The position numbers were made by a program, and so were the translations under genes. A stretch of DNA of 64,000 nt from Streptomyces sp. NBC_01214. Its GTDB lineage: Bacteria > Actinomycetota > Actinomycetes > Streptomycetales > Streptomycetaceae. The notes under the pieces were generated by a model. It had not been told where the DNA came from and made no database searches. It worked only from the letters and a program-made list of their open reading frames with translations. Location of the stretch: the NCBI RefSeq assembly GCF_026340975.1, contig NZ_JAPEOS010000003.1:1054001-1118000 (forward strand), in the 5' to 3' direction. Shown here piece by piece: positions 43,386-51,423 of this stretch. Position 1 is the stretch's first letter; each line of letters starts with the position of its first letter.

Positions 43386-46134
43386 CGCTCGACTCCGGCT
43401 CCACCACGTCCCGCAGCCGGCCGCGCGAGGTGACGCCCAGCACCGGGAAGGCCTGGTAGAGGTGGGTGCCGACGGTCCGCGGCGAGAGGAACAGGCGCTC
43501 GCCGATCTCGCGGTTGGTCAGGCCCTCGGCCGCCAGCCGGACGATCCGCTGACGCTGCGGCGTCAGGGTCCGGAACGCGCTGCGCGGGGCGGATTCGACG
43601 GCCACGCCGGCTGCGCGCAGCTCGGCCTGTGCCCGCTCGCTCCAGTGCACCGCCCCCAACCCCTCGAAGATCTCACGGGCTTTGATCAGGGCGGCCCGGG
43701 CCTCGGCGATCCGGCGCTGCCTGCGCAGCCACTCCCCGTACTCCAGCCAGGTCTGGGCGTGTTCGAAGGGCCAGCGGTGGCCGGCCGGGTCCGCCAGCGC
43801 GCTCTCGAAGGACGGGCCGGCCGCGGCCGGATCGGCGAGCAGCGCCCGGGCCCGGCCCAGGAGCTGCCGCAGCCGGGCGGAGCCGCCGCCGGCGACCACG
43901 GCGGTGACCTGCTCCAGGGCGGCCGAGGCGGCTTCGGCGCGGCCGATGAGCACCGCGGCCGCCGCGTAGTCGGCGACGGCGTAGCACGACAGGTGGTAGT
44001 GGACGGGCGCTCCCTCCCCGTCGAACAGGGCGCGGAAGTGCCGGAAGGCCGAGGCGTGGTCACCGAGTGCCGTGGCGGCGAGACCCGCCGCCCGGCGGGC
44101 GCGGACGACGGCGCCGAGCACCCCGGCCGGCTCCGTGACGGCGAGGGCGGCCGTCGCGTGCCGTACGGCGAGCTCCGGTTCGCCGGTGAGCGCGCACAGG
44201 GTGGCCAGGACGGTCAGCGCCCGCGCGGAGCCGTGCGTGTGGACACCGCCCAGGAACCGGCCGGCGAGCCGCTCGACACCGAGCCGGGCGTCCGCCCATC
44301 GGCCCCGGTCCAGATTGGCCCAGGCCAGATCGGCGGCGGTCATCCCGGCGTGGAAGGCGTCGGCGTCCTCCCATTGCGGGTTGGCCACCTCACGGAGCAG
44401 GCTCACCGCCGTCTCGGTCTCGTCGAGGATCATGCAGAGCACGCCGAGCGTATGGTTCTCGGTGGGCGCGCGGCCCGGCGCGGAGGTGACGGCGGGCAGG
44501 TGCGACCGGACCAGCTCGCCCTTGCCGAAGGGGTCCGTGACACCGGCGTCCCAGAGGTGGAAGGGATGCGGCGGGGTCGGCCCCGTCAGGTCGCGGCCGG
44601 CCAGCAGCCGCAGCACGCGCTCGCGCTGGACCGGACTGCCCGAGTGGTAGGCGATCCCGGTGACGATCGTGGAACTGCCCTCGTCGAGGTGCGCCACGTC
44701 GGGCAGGGTGTCGGGGGCGATCAGGGCGAACGCCCGCTCCATCCGCATCATCAGCATCTCCACCAGGGCGGTGAGCGCCGATATCCAGGGCGTCGCCGCC
44801 GGGTCCTCGTTGACCGAGGCGGCCTTCGCCGCGAGCTCCTCCGCCCGGTCGATGTCGCCCGTCAGGATGCCCGCGTACGCCGCCGTCGTCAGCAGCCGGG
44901 TCTGCTCGGCAGGGCTGGCGTTCAGCTGCGCGGAGCGTTCCAGGCCGGCCAGGGCCTCGGCGAGCGCGCCGCGGGTGAACGCCCGCATGGCGGTGGCCTC
45001 GAGCGCGGCGGACACCGTCGCGTCCGGTTCCACCGTAGCGGCCGACAACTGCCAGGCCCGCCGGTCGGGATCGCCGTCGAGCGAGGCCGCCAGCGCCAGG
45101 TGGGTCCGCCGGCGCTCGGCGAACGGGGCGGCCCCGTAGATCGCGGAGCGGACCAGGGGATGCCGGAAGTCGATGCGGTCGCTGTGCAGCCGGACGAGGC
45201 CCGCCCGCTCCGCAGGCAGCCAGACGTCCATGTCCGTGCCCGGCGGCAGGGCCGCCAGTACGCCGGCCGGCCCGACGCCCTCGGCCGCCGCCGCGACCAG
45301 CAGCGCGGTCCGCGTCGCCGCGGGCAGCTCGTCCACCTGGGCGGCGAAGGTCTGCTCCAGCAGCTCGGTGACCGGGAGGTGACCGGCCGCGTGGAGCCCG
45401 GTCGTCTGGAGCACGGCCGTCCGGGGCCCGTCCGTCCGGAGCACGCCGTCGCGGGCCGCCGAGCGCGAAAGCTCCACCAGGGCCAGCGGGTTGCCCGCGG
45501 CGGTCTCCAGCACGCGGCGCCGGGCGGCCCCCAGGGGCGGATCCGGCTGCGCGCCGATCAGTTCCTCGGCCTCGGCCGGCGACAGCGCGGGCACCACCAG
45601 CTCCGGGACCGACCGGTCCAGCCACTCCGGTCGGCAGGTACCGCGCGAGGCGACGAGCAGCCCGATCGGCTCGCCCGCGAGACGTCGGGCGAGGAACCCC
45701 AGTACCTGGCAGCTCCCGCGGTCGATCCACTGGGCGTCGTCGACGACGAGCAGCACCCGCCCGGCCGACGCGACGTGCGAGACCAGGGTCAGTACGGCCA
45801 GGCTCATCATCATGGGGTCGGGCGGGGCCGGGTCGTCGCCCAGGCCGAAGGCCGCCATCAGGGCTCCGCGCTGACGGACCGGCAGGTCGTCGGCCCGGTC
45901 CAGCACGGGCAGCAGCAACTGGTGCAGCCCCGCGAAGGCCAGCTCGGTCTCCGCCGCGTTGCCGCGGACGCGCAGCACCCGGGTCCCCGCCGCGAGCGCG
46001 TCGTCGACGGTCGTGTCCAACAGCAGGGTCTTGCCGACCCCGGGCTCACCGAGCAGCAGCAGCGACGCGGTGGCCGCCTTCGGTGACAACGCGGCGGCGA
46101 TGGTCGCCCGTTCTTCCTGACGCCCGATCAACAC
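43381..46134 (-). CDS. LAL-type LuxR regulator with ATPase
   Basis: A 917-residue regulator of the large ATP-binding LuxR type. Walker A LLGEPGVGKTLLL is at about 28-40, Walker B VLLVVDDAQWID near 125, then a long helical TPR-like region, and an HTH-LuxR domain (about 855-910) with LTPQRQRIVRLAAEGLTNRE and IGERLFLSPRTVGTHLYQ. Such proteins activate secondary-metabolite or catabolic promoters in response to a ligand. GTG 46134 follows GAGAAGG; a TTG at 46155 is also in frame. No biosynthetic cluster adjoins it; its target could be the AraC/hydrolase region or elsewhere. Confidence 0.9.
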   Translation of the reverse strand: MLIGRQEERATIAAALSPKAATASLLLLGEPGVGKTLLLDTTVDDALAAGTRVLRVRGNAAETELAFAGLHQLLLPVLDRADDLPVRQRGALMAAFGLGDDPAPPDPMMMSLAVLTLVSHVASAGRVLLVVDDAQWIDRGSCQVLGFLARRLAGEPIGLLVASRGTCRPEWLDRSVPELVVPALSPAEAEELIGAQPDPPLGAARRRVLETAAGNPLALVELSRSAARDGVLRTDGPRTAVLQTTGLHAAGHLPVTELLEQTFAAQVDELPAATRTALLVAAAAEGVGPAGVLAALPPGTDMDVWLPAERAGLVRLHSDRIDFRHPLVRSAIYGAAPFAERRRTHLALAASLDGDPDRRAWQLSAATVEPDATVSAALEATAMRAFTRGALAEALAGLERSAQLNASPAEQTRLLTTAAYAGILTGDIDRAEELAAKAASVNEDPAATPWISALTALVEMLMMRMERAFALIAPDTLPDVAHLDEGSSTIVTGIAYHSGSPVQRERVLRLLAGRDLTGPTPPHPFHLWDAGVTDPFGKGELVRSHLPAVTSAPGRAPTENHTLGVLCMILDETETAVSLLREVANPQWEDADAFHAGMTAADLAWANLDRGRWADARLGVERLAGRFLGGVHTHGSARALTVLATLCALTGEPELAVRHATAALAVTEPAGVLGAVVRARRAAGLAATALGDHASAFRHFRALFDGEGAPVHYHLSCYAVADYAAAAVLIGRAEAASAALEQVTAVVAGGGSARLRQLLGRARALLADPAAAGPSFESALADPAGHRWPFEHAQTWLEYGEWLRRQRRIAEARAALIKAREIFEGLGAVHWSERAQAELRAAGVAVESAPRSAFRTLTPQRQRIVRLAAEGLTNREIGERLFLSPRTVGTHLYQAFPVLGVTSRGRLRDVVEPESSD

Positions 46135-46265
46135 GCTTATTCCGAACCTTCTCAACGGGAGGACATCCGCCGTTCGTACACAGGGGCGGACGGCACTCCG
46201 GCGAGCATAGTCGGGCCGCGCCGTGGTTCTGACCGGGCGTAACGCACCTCACGGACGGGGTGGTC

Positions 46266-46871
46266 TCAGGGGCCGCGCCAGATGTTGGCGAACGCCGCGT
46301 TCTCGATGGTGCGCCGCTGGCGTACGGCCTCCAGCTCCATCACCGCGTCGTTGACGACGGCCAGGACGGTCGTCACCGCATCGTCACCCGGGCGCGGTTC
46401 GGCCTCGGGGTCGCCGCTGCCGATGCCCACGACCGAGGCGAGCGCGGCGAGGACGGGCTCGTCCTCCTCCTGGCGGCCCAGTGCCCGGCGGCGGGCGGGC
46501 GTATCGGACAGCTCCAGGCGGTCGGTACCGAAGGGCAGCAGGCCGCGCCGTCCCCGCGTCAGCTCGCCGGCCTCCTCCAGAGCGGCCTGGTATGCCGCGG
46601 ACAGATCACGGCCGCGGCGCCACAGCCAGTCGTCGACCCGCTCGTACGGCACCTGGCGGGTGAGCGCCGACGCGGCCTCGGCCAGCAAGGGGTCGTGCAG
46701 TTCCTGCTCCCCGCCGGGCACGATGCGGTCGCCGTCCAGGGCGGCGGCCTGCGCGTCGAGGAGGTCGATCAGCTCGGCTCCCGCCAGGGCGAGCGACAGG
46801 TCGCCCTGCCCGACGGAACGGTCCGGCGGCGGGTCCATCGCGATGATGAACAGGTCTTTCGCCGTGCTCAT
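46266..46871 (-). CDS. GPP34 (Golgi phosphoprotein 3-like) family protein
   Basis: A 201-residue helical protein. KDLFIIAMDP near 5, LSLALAGAELIDLLDA (about 23), LLAEAASALTRQ, VDDWLWRRGRDL and GLLPFGTDRLELSDT with a C-terminal bundle follow the GOLPH3/VPS74-like GPP34 pattern. The eukaryotic relatives bind phosphoinositide and coat glycosyltransferases; bacterial members, numerous in Streptomyces, have no proven role. ATG 46871 follows GGGGAGCC. It stands alone between the LAL regulator and the DyP gene. Confidence 0.82.
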   Translation of the reverse strand: MSTAKDLFIIAMDPPPDRSVGQGDLSLALAGAELIDLLDAQAAALDGDRIVPGGEQELHDPLLAEAASALTRQVPYERVDDWLWRRGRDLSAAYQAALEEAGELTRGRRGLLPFGTDRLELSDTPARRRALGRQEEDEPVLAALASVVGIGSGDPEAEPRPGDDAVTTVLAVVNDAVMELEAVRQRRTIENAAFANIWRGP

Positions 46872-47009
46872 GAACGGCTCCCCTCGCAATCGGTCGGAAG
46901 GCGCGGATACCGGCGGGGGCCAGCCGGCCGGTGGGGCCGGCTGATCACCTACCTATGGTCGCACCAACGCCCGCGACGGCCGACTGGTTCCCGGATCCAC
47001 CCGGTAGGC

Positions 47010-48269
47010 CTACTCGTCCAGCAGGGCTTGGCCGACGTAGCCGCCCGGGAGGACGCCGCCGGGGACCACGAACAGCGACGACGCCTCGTGGACCAGGTAG
47101 CGGCCGAGTGCATCGCCGCGGGCCAGGCGCTGCTGTACGGGGACGAATCCGGTGCGGGGGTCGGACTGCCAGGCGACGAAGAGCAGCCCGGCGTCCGGTG
47201 TGCCGTCCGGGCGCAGGCCGTCGTAGTACGACCAGCCGCGGCGCAGCATGGTCGCGCCGCCGTTGGTGGCGGGTGCGGCCAGCCGGACGTGTGCGTTGTA
47301 CGCGATCACCGGGACGCCGTCGGGACGGTTGGCCGCGAGGGCGGGGGCGGTGCGTTCGCCGCCGCCGGTGAGCGGGGAGCCGTCGGCGGCGCGGCGTCCG
47401 ACGGCCTGTTCCCGGTGCTCCAGGGGGAGGGTGTCCCAGTGGTCGAGGAGCATCCGGATCCGGCGGACCACCACGTACGAGCCGCCCACCAGCCACGGCG
47501 GCGCACCGGCGGCGGTCACGAGGATCCGGTCGCGCGCGGCGGCACTGGCGGGGGAGGGGTTGGCGGTGCCGTCGAGCTGTCCCATGAGGTTGCGGTGCGT
47601 GGGCGCGGTACGGCCGGGCACCGGCGCGGTGGTGAACCCGGACATCACCCAGCGGGTCTTCGCCTCGCCGTGCGCCAGGCGCTGCACGGTGCGCAGGGCG
47701 TGCAGGCCGACGAGCGGGTCGTCGGCCGCGATCTGGACGAACAGGTCGCCGCCGCCGCGTGCGGGGTCGAGCTGGTCGTCGGGGAAGGAGGGCAGCGGTG
47801 CGAGCGCCTCGGGGCGGGCCGCGGCCAGGCCCACCCGGTCGAAGAAGCTCGCGCCGAAACCGAAGGTGAGGGTGAGCGAAGCGGGCCCGGAGCCCAGCGC
47901 GACGCCCGTGTCGACGGCCCGGGAACCCGGTGGGCTGATCTCCTCGCCGACCGGTTCGCCGCGGGTGAGGCGCGCGGCGGCAGTGCTCCAGCGCAGCAGG
48001 AGCGCGGTGGCCCGGCCCCGGTCGGTCCGCGCCCCGAAGTCGAAGGCGACCAGGTGGGCGTGGGTCTGACGGGGGTGCAGGATCCCGGCCTGCTGCGGTC
48101 CGTGGAAGGGGACGGCCGCCCCCGCGCCGCCCGGCGCGGCCGGGGACTCGCGCACCATGGCCGCGACGAGGGCGCCGCCCGCCGCGGCCCCGAGCCCGGC
48201 GGCGCCGAGCAGCGCGCGCCGGGTCAGGGGCTGCCGGCGGCCGGGCGCTCCGGATGCCTCAGTGGGCAC
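47010..48269 (-). CDS. Tat-exported DyP-type peroxidase
   Basis: A 419-residue haem peroxidase. The twin-arginine signal is TRRALLGAAGLG near 16-27. The DyP motif appears as MGQLDGTANPS near 229 with the catalytic Asp (GxxDG), the proximal His in YNAHVRLA near 325, and the Arg further on. EfeB-like family members deferrochelate haem or oxidise dyes. GTG 48269 overlaps the stop of the upstream lipoprotein by 11 bases, so the pair is coupled. No EfeU or EfeO is nearby. It is exported folded to the outside of the membrane. Confidence 0.9.
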   Translation of the reverse strand: MPTEASGAPGRRQPLTRRALLGAAGLGAAAGGALVAAMVRESPAAPGGAGAAVPFHGPQQAGILHPRQTHAHLVAFDFGARTDRGRATALLLRWSTAAARLTRGEPVGEEISPPGSRAVDTGVALGSGPASLTLTFGFGASFFDRVGLAAARPEALAPLPSFPDDQLDPARGGGDLFVQIAADDPLVGLHALRTVQRLAHGEAKTRWVMSGFTTAPVPGRTAPTHRNLMGQLDGTANPSPASAAARDRILVTAAGAPPWLVGGSYVVVRRIRMLLDHWDTLPLEHREQAVGRRAADGSPLTGGGERTAPALAANRPDGVPVIAYNAHVRLAAPATNGGATMLRRGWSYYDGLRPDGTPDAGLLFVAWQSDPRTGFVPVQQRLARGDALGRYLVHEASSLFVVPGGVLPGGYVGQALLDE

Positions 48270-48948
48270 CGTCGACCACCGGATCGACGGTGCCGACCCA
48301 CAACTGGTTCAGTTCGGAGACGTAGCGGCCGCCGCGGGTGTCCTGCGGGACGACCAGGCGCGGGCCGGCCGAGTCCTCGAAGGCCGTCCCGTCCTCGGAA
48401 ACGGCCAGCAGGACCTGGGACTTGGCGAATCCCGGATCGATTTCGGCCCACGCGAAGACCGCGCGGTAGTCGCCGCCGCCGGTGGCCGCGACCACCCCGC
48501 GCAGCTGCCCGTTCTTCTTGCTCTGGTCGAAGCGCGGCTGGGCCGCCTTCAGCACTTCGTGCAGCAGCACGCCCTGGTAGGTGTGCTTCTGGTCGCCCTT
48601 GGCGCTGACGAACTCCACCGAGGCCTCGGCCTGGGGCAGCTTGCGCAGGTCGGCCAGGGTGATGGTGTACGGCTTGTCGACCTCGCCCGCGATGCGTACC
48701 TCGCCCGGCTTGATCGGAGCCAACGAGGCCTTGGGGGAAGCCGATGTCGATGCCGATGCCGATGCCGATGCCGATGCCGATGCCGATGCCGACGCCGACG
48801 CGGGGGCGGACGGAGCGGCCGCGCCCTTCGGGTCGTCGGCCGTGCCGCAGGAGGTGATCAGCAGGGCGGTGGCGGCGGCGGCACACACGTGCGCCACGCG
48901 CTGCGCTGCCCGGCCCGCGCGTATCCGGCGGTCTTCGTCCTGCGTCAT
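48259..48948 (-). CDS. Lipoprotein with molybdopterin-oxidoreductase-like fold
   Basis: A 229-residue lipoprotein. The lipobox LLITSCGT puts Cys near 34, then a run of alternating Ser-Ala (about 50-72) encoded by GATGCC hexamers. The rest, VRIAGEVDKPYTITLADLRK, HTYQGVLLHEVLK, GGGDYRAVFAWAEIDP, LVVPQDTRGGRYV and ELNQLWVG, resembles the oxidoreductase molybdopterin-binding (SUOX-like) fold, but there is no Cys in the mature part to hold Mo. It may be a cofactor-free partner of the coupled DyP peroxidase. AGGAG precedes the ATG. Confidence 0.75.
   Translation of the reverse strand: MTQDEDRRIRAGRAAQRVAHVCAAAATALLITSCGTADDPKGAAAPSAPASASASASASASASASASTSASPKASLAPIKPGEVRIAGEVDKPYTITLADLRKLPQAEASVEFVSAKGDQKHTYQGVLLHEVLKAAQPRFDQSKKNGQLRGVVAATGGGDYRAVFAWAEIDPGFAKSQVLLAVSEDGTAFEDSAGPRLVVPQDTRGGRYVSELNQLWVGTVDPVVDGAH
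48749..48790 (+). repeat. GATGCC hexamer repeat encoding the Ser-Ala linker
   Basis: Seven perfect GATGCC copies flanked by near copies (GATGTC, GACGCC). On the minus strand they read GGC ATC steps that encode alternating Ala and Ser. Copy changes keep the frame and would only change linker length. Confidence 0.9.
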
Positions 48949-49071
48949 GCGGATCTCCTGGTCAGCGACTGCCGTCCACCGAGGTCAGAGCGCTTTCTTG
49001 AGCGCATCTGCAAGGGAAAATCGGCATGGGGAAGGTGATTTGCCGCGTGAAACATACAGGAGGACTGTCAA

Positions 49072-49227
49072 ATGCCGACAGCGTCGGAAAGGGATTTCGT
49101 CAGGGGATCCGTGTCGCCGTCAGCACTTCATGTGGCATTGCACAAAAGGGGAGTCGAGCCGGCCGTGCTGGTGGATTCGACAGGGGGGATGCCCGGTGCG
49201 GGGCCCTTTCGTAGACCCGTCCAGTAG
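49072..49227 (+). CDS. Possible 51-residue small protein
   Basis: ATG 49072 has AGGAGG 8 bases upstream, one of the best ribosome sites here. The frame reads MPTASERDFVRGSVSPSALH and goes on through EPAVLVDSTGG to a TAG at 49225. Codon use is less GC-rich at third positions than neighbours, and the last codons lie in a 13-base repeat. No family is recognised. It lies in the 562-base gap 48949-49510 upstream of the esterase. It may be a real small gene or a chance frame. Confidence 0.35.
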   Translation: MPTASERDFVRGSVSPSALHVALHKRGVEPAVLVDSTGGMPGAGPFRRPVQ

Positions 49228-49254
49228 GCCCGTCCAGTGGACCCGTCCCGTCGA
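49216..49254 (+). repeat. Thirteen-base direct repeat, three copies
   Basis: CCCGTCCAGTAGG, CCCGTCCAGTGGA and CCCGTCCCGTCGA follow directly. They overlap the end of the possible small ORF in the gap 48949-49510. Confidence 0.7.
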
Positions 49255-49441
49255 TTCCCCGCCCGGGCGCTGGTTCACTGGCTTCACCCGAGGTCGGGTG
49301 CTGGATCCCGCCGTTCCGGGCCGACACCCGGGTGCCGGCGCCGCACCCGGCCCCCGGGTTACCCGGCCCGCACCACCCCTTTGCCCGATACCGCCCCCTC
49401 CGTGAGGGAACGCGGCGCCCGCTTCACCCCTCTTGCCTGGT

Positions 49442-49481
49442 GCGCTACCCACTGGTAGCGCTCCGGACCCGAACGTCCGGA
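49442..49481 (+). promoter_or_regulatory. Two adjacent hairpins upstream of the esterase
   Basis: GCGCTACC-4-GGTAGCGC (49442-49461) is followed directly by TCCGGAC-6-GTCCGGA (49462-49481); both have perfect arms. The pair ends 29 bases before the esterase ATG and could be a leader structure or operators. Confidence 0.5.
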
Positions 49482-49510
49482 CGGGGACGGCGCAGAGGGT
49501 TCACGGATTC

Positions 49511-50608
49511 ATGGGTCTGACGAGTGGCACGCTCATGGCGAGCGTCGCATTGTGCACTGCACTGCTGTTCGCCCTCACGGTATGGCTGTGGCCCCGGCTC
49601 GGACGCCCGGGCGCCCGCCGGGTGCTGGGGCGCGTCGGGCTGCTCGTGCTCGTGCAGCTGGCGGTCCTCGCCTCGGTCGGTGCCGCGGCCAACCGCACCT
49701 TCCTCCTCTACGACTCCTGGGCCGACCTCGCCGGTACGAAGCAGCATGCCCCGGCCGTCCCGGGAGGTGCCGCCGTAGAAGTGCTGGGCCGGCAGGCCCC
49801 GGAGGTGCCCGGCGGCCGGAACCCGCAGGTGGGCGGGGTGATCGAGAAGGTGAAGATCCACGGTGAGCGGTCCCGGGCCGCCGCCGAGGCGTACGTGTAC
49901 CTGCCGCCGGAGTACTTCGACAAGAGCGACGAGCGGCGCAGGTTCCCGGCCGCAGTCGTCCTCACGGGCTACCCGGGCATGGCCGAGAACCTCATCAAGA
50001 AGCTGCACTACCCGAGGCTGGCGTGGAGCCTGGCGAAGCAGAAGCGCATGCAGCCGATGGTCCTGGTGATGATGCGGCCCACCATCGCCGCGCCCAACAC
50101 CCAGTGCGTCGACGTTCCCGGGGGCCCGCAGAGCGAGGCCTTCTTCGGCGCGGACGTCGTCAAGGCGGTCTCCGGCACGTACCGCGTGGGCACGTCGGCG
50201 CGGAGCTGGGGCATCATCGGCGACTCCACCGGGGGCTACTGCGCCCTGAAGATGGCGGTGCAGCACCCGGAGGCGTACGCGGTCGGCGTGGGCCTGTCGG
50301 CCGAGTACCGGCCCGAGATCGACAAGGACTCCGGCGACCTGTTCAAGGGGAACAAGGACGAGGAGAAGCGGTCCGACCTGCTGTGGCACCTGGACCACCT
50401 GCCCCAGGGAAACTCCTCGTTCCTGGTGACCTCCTCGCTGCGGGGCGAGCCGAACTACGGTGAGACGCAGGAGTTCATCCGCAAGGTGAAGGCACCCGCC
50501 CACGTCTCGTCGATCATCCTCGACAGTGGTGGCCACAGCTTCAACACCTGGCTGCGGGAGATCCCGCCGGCGCTCGTCTGGACGGGCGCGCGGCTCACGG
50601 CCGAGTGA
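49511..50608 (+). CDS. Membrane-anchored esterase-fold protein
   Basis: A 365-residue protein with two N-terminal helices (about 8-30 and 47-65), then an esterase-D/mycolyltransferase-like alpha/beta domain outside the membrane. YVYLPPEYFD, FPAAVVLTGYPGMAEN, IIGDSTGGYCALKMAV (nucleophile Ser near 238) and DSGGHSFNTW (His near 343) follow the putative esterase pattern. It may be an acyl transferase or esterase acting at the envelope. ATG 49511 has GAGGG about 11 bases upstream. Two hairpins precede it. Confidence 0.82.
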   Translation: MGLTSGTLMASVALCTALLFALTVWLWPRLGRPGARRVLGRVGLLVLVQLAVLASVGAAANRTFLLYDSWADLAGTKQHAPAVPGGAAVEVLGRQAPEVPGGRNPQVGGVIEKVKIHGERSRAAAEAYVYLPPEYFDKSDERRRFPAAVVLTGYPGMAENLIKKLHYPRLAWSLAKQKRMQPMVLVMMRPTIAAPNTQCVDVPGGPQSEAFFGADVVKAVSGTYRVGTSARSWGIIGDSTGGYCALKMAVQHPEAYAVGVGLSAEYRPEIDKDSGDLFKGNKDEEKRSDLLWHLDHLPQGNSSFLVTSSLRGEPNYGETQEFIRKVKAPAHVSSIILDSGGHSFNTWLREIPPALVWTGARLTAE

Positions 50609-50685
50609 GCCGGCGGCCTCCGGCGGCCTCCGGCAGCGCCGCCCGCGCCCGGGTGAGCCGCGTCTCACCTGACCCCTGCCGCTTG

Positions 50686-50707
50686 TCTATGCAACGAGTT
50701 GCATAGA
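50686..50707. promoter_or_regulatory. PadR operator, perfect 10-2-10 palindrome
   Basis: TCTATGCAAC and GTTGCATAGA flank two bases. The right arm ends 11 bases before the PadR ATG (50719). PadR regulators often bind ATGxAxxT-type dyads in their own promoter. It overlaps the expected ribosome-site region, so autorepression is likely. Confidence 0.75.
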
Positions 50708-50718
50708 AAGATCGGGGC

Positions 50719-51291
50719 ATGGCGCTCGACCACGCGATCCTCGTCTCCCTGCTGGAGAAGCCGGGCTCCGGCTACGAGCTGGCCCGCCGTTTCGACCGGT
50801 CCATCGGCTACTTCTGGACCGCCACCCACCAGCAGATCTACCGGGTCCTGGCACGTATGGAGGGCAACGGGTTGCTCGCCGTACGCGCGGTCCCGCAGCA
50901 GGGCCGGCCGGACAAGAAGGAGTACTCCGTCGCCGGCCCCGGCCGCACCGCCCTCGCGGAGTGGCTGCACGAGCCGATCGAGCCCGAGAGCCTCCGCCAC
51001 GACCTCGCCGTCAAGATCCGCGGCGCGGCCTTCGACGACCCGGCCGCGCTGATCCACGAGGTCGAGCGGCACCACCGGGCGCACAGCGAACGGCTGGCCC
51101 GCTACCTCGCCGGTGAACTGCGCGACTTCACCGGGCCGGACGCCCCCGCACCGCTCGACGCCGGTCAGGAGCTCCAGCACGTCGTGCTGCGCGGCGGCAT
51201 CGCGTTCGAGCGGATGACGATCGCCTGGCTCGACGACGTCCTCGCCACCCTCCACCGGCTCGGCGGGCCCCCGCCGACCGCCCCCGCCTGA
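50719..51291 (+). CDS. PadR-family transcriptional regulator
   Basis: A 190-residue regulator. The winged HTH (about 1-85) has MALDHAILVSLLEKPGSGYE, LARRFDRSIGYFWTATHQQI, YRVLARMEGNGLL and GRPDKKEYSVAGPGRTALAEWL. The helical Vir_act_alpha_C dimerisation domain (about 95-180) contains ALIHEVERHHRAHSERLARY. It probably controls itself through the palindrome at 50686-50707 and the acyl-CoA dehydrogenase gene 132 bases downstream. The effector is unknown. Confidence 0.92.
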   Translation: MALDHAILVSLLEKPGSGYELARRFDRSIGYFWTATHQQIYRVLARMEGNGLLAVRAVPQQGRPDKKEYSVAGPGRTALAEWLHEPIEPESLRHDLAVKIRGAAFDDPAALIHEVERHHRAHSERLARYLAGELRDFTGPDAPAPLDAGQELQHVVLRGGIAFERMTIAWLDDVLATLHRLGGPPPTAPA

Positions 51292-51423
51292 ACCTCGTCA
51301 CGCCGCGGCAGCCGCACCGCCCGCGACCCCGCCGCACGACCCCGCCGCACGGCCCCGCCCCCGTGCAGTTGCCCGGCCCCCTCTCCAGCCCTCCTCCGTC
51401 AACCCCTCGGAAGGTGAACCTCC

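Noticed and set aside
48749..48790. Phase variation by GATGCC repeats
   Set aside because: A hexamer keeps the reading frame, so copy change cannot switch the gene off.
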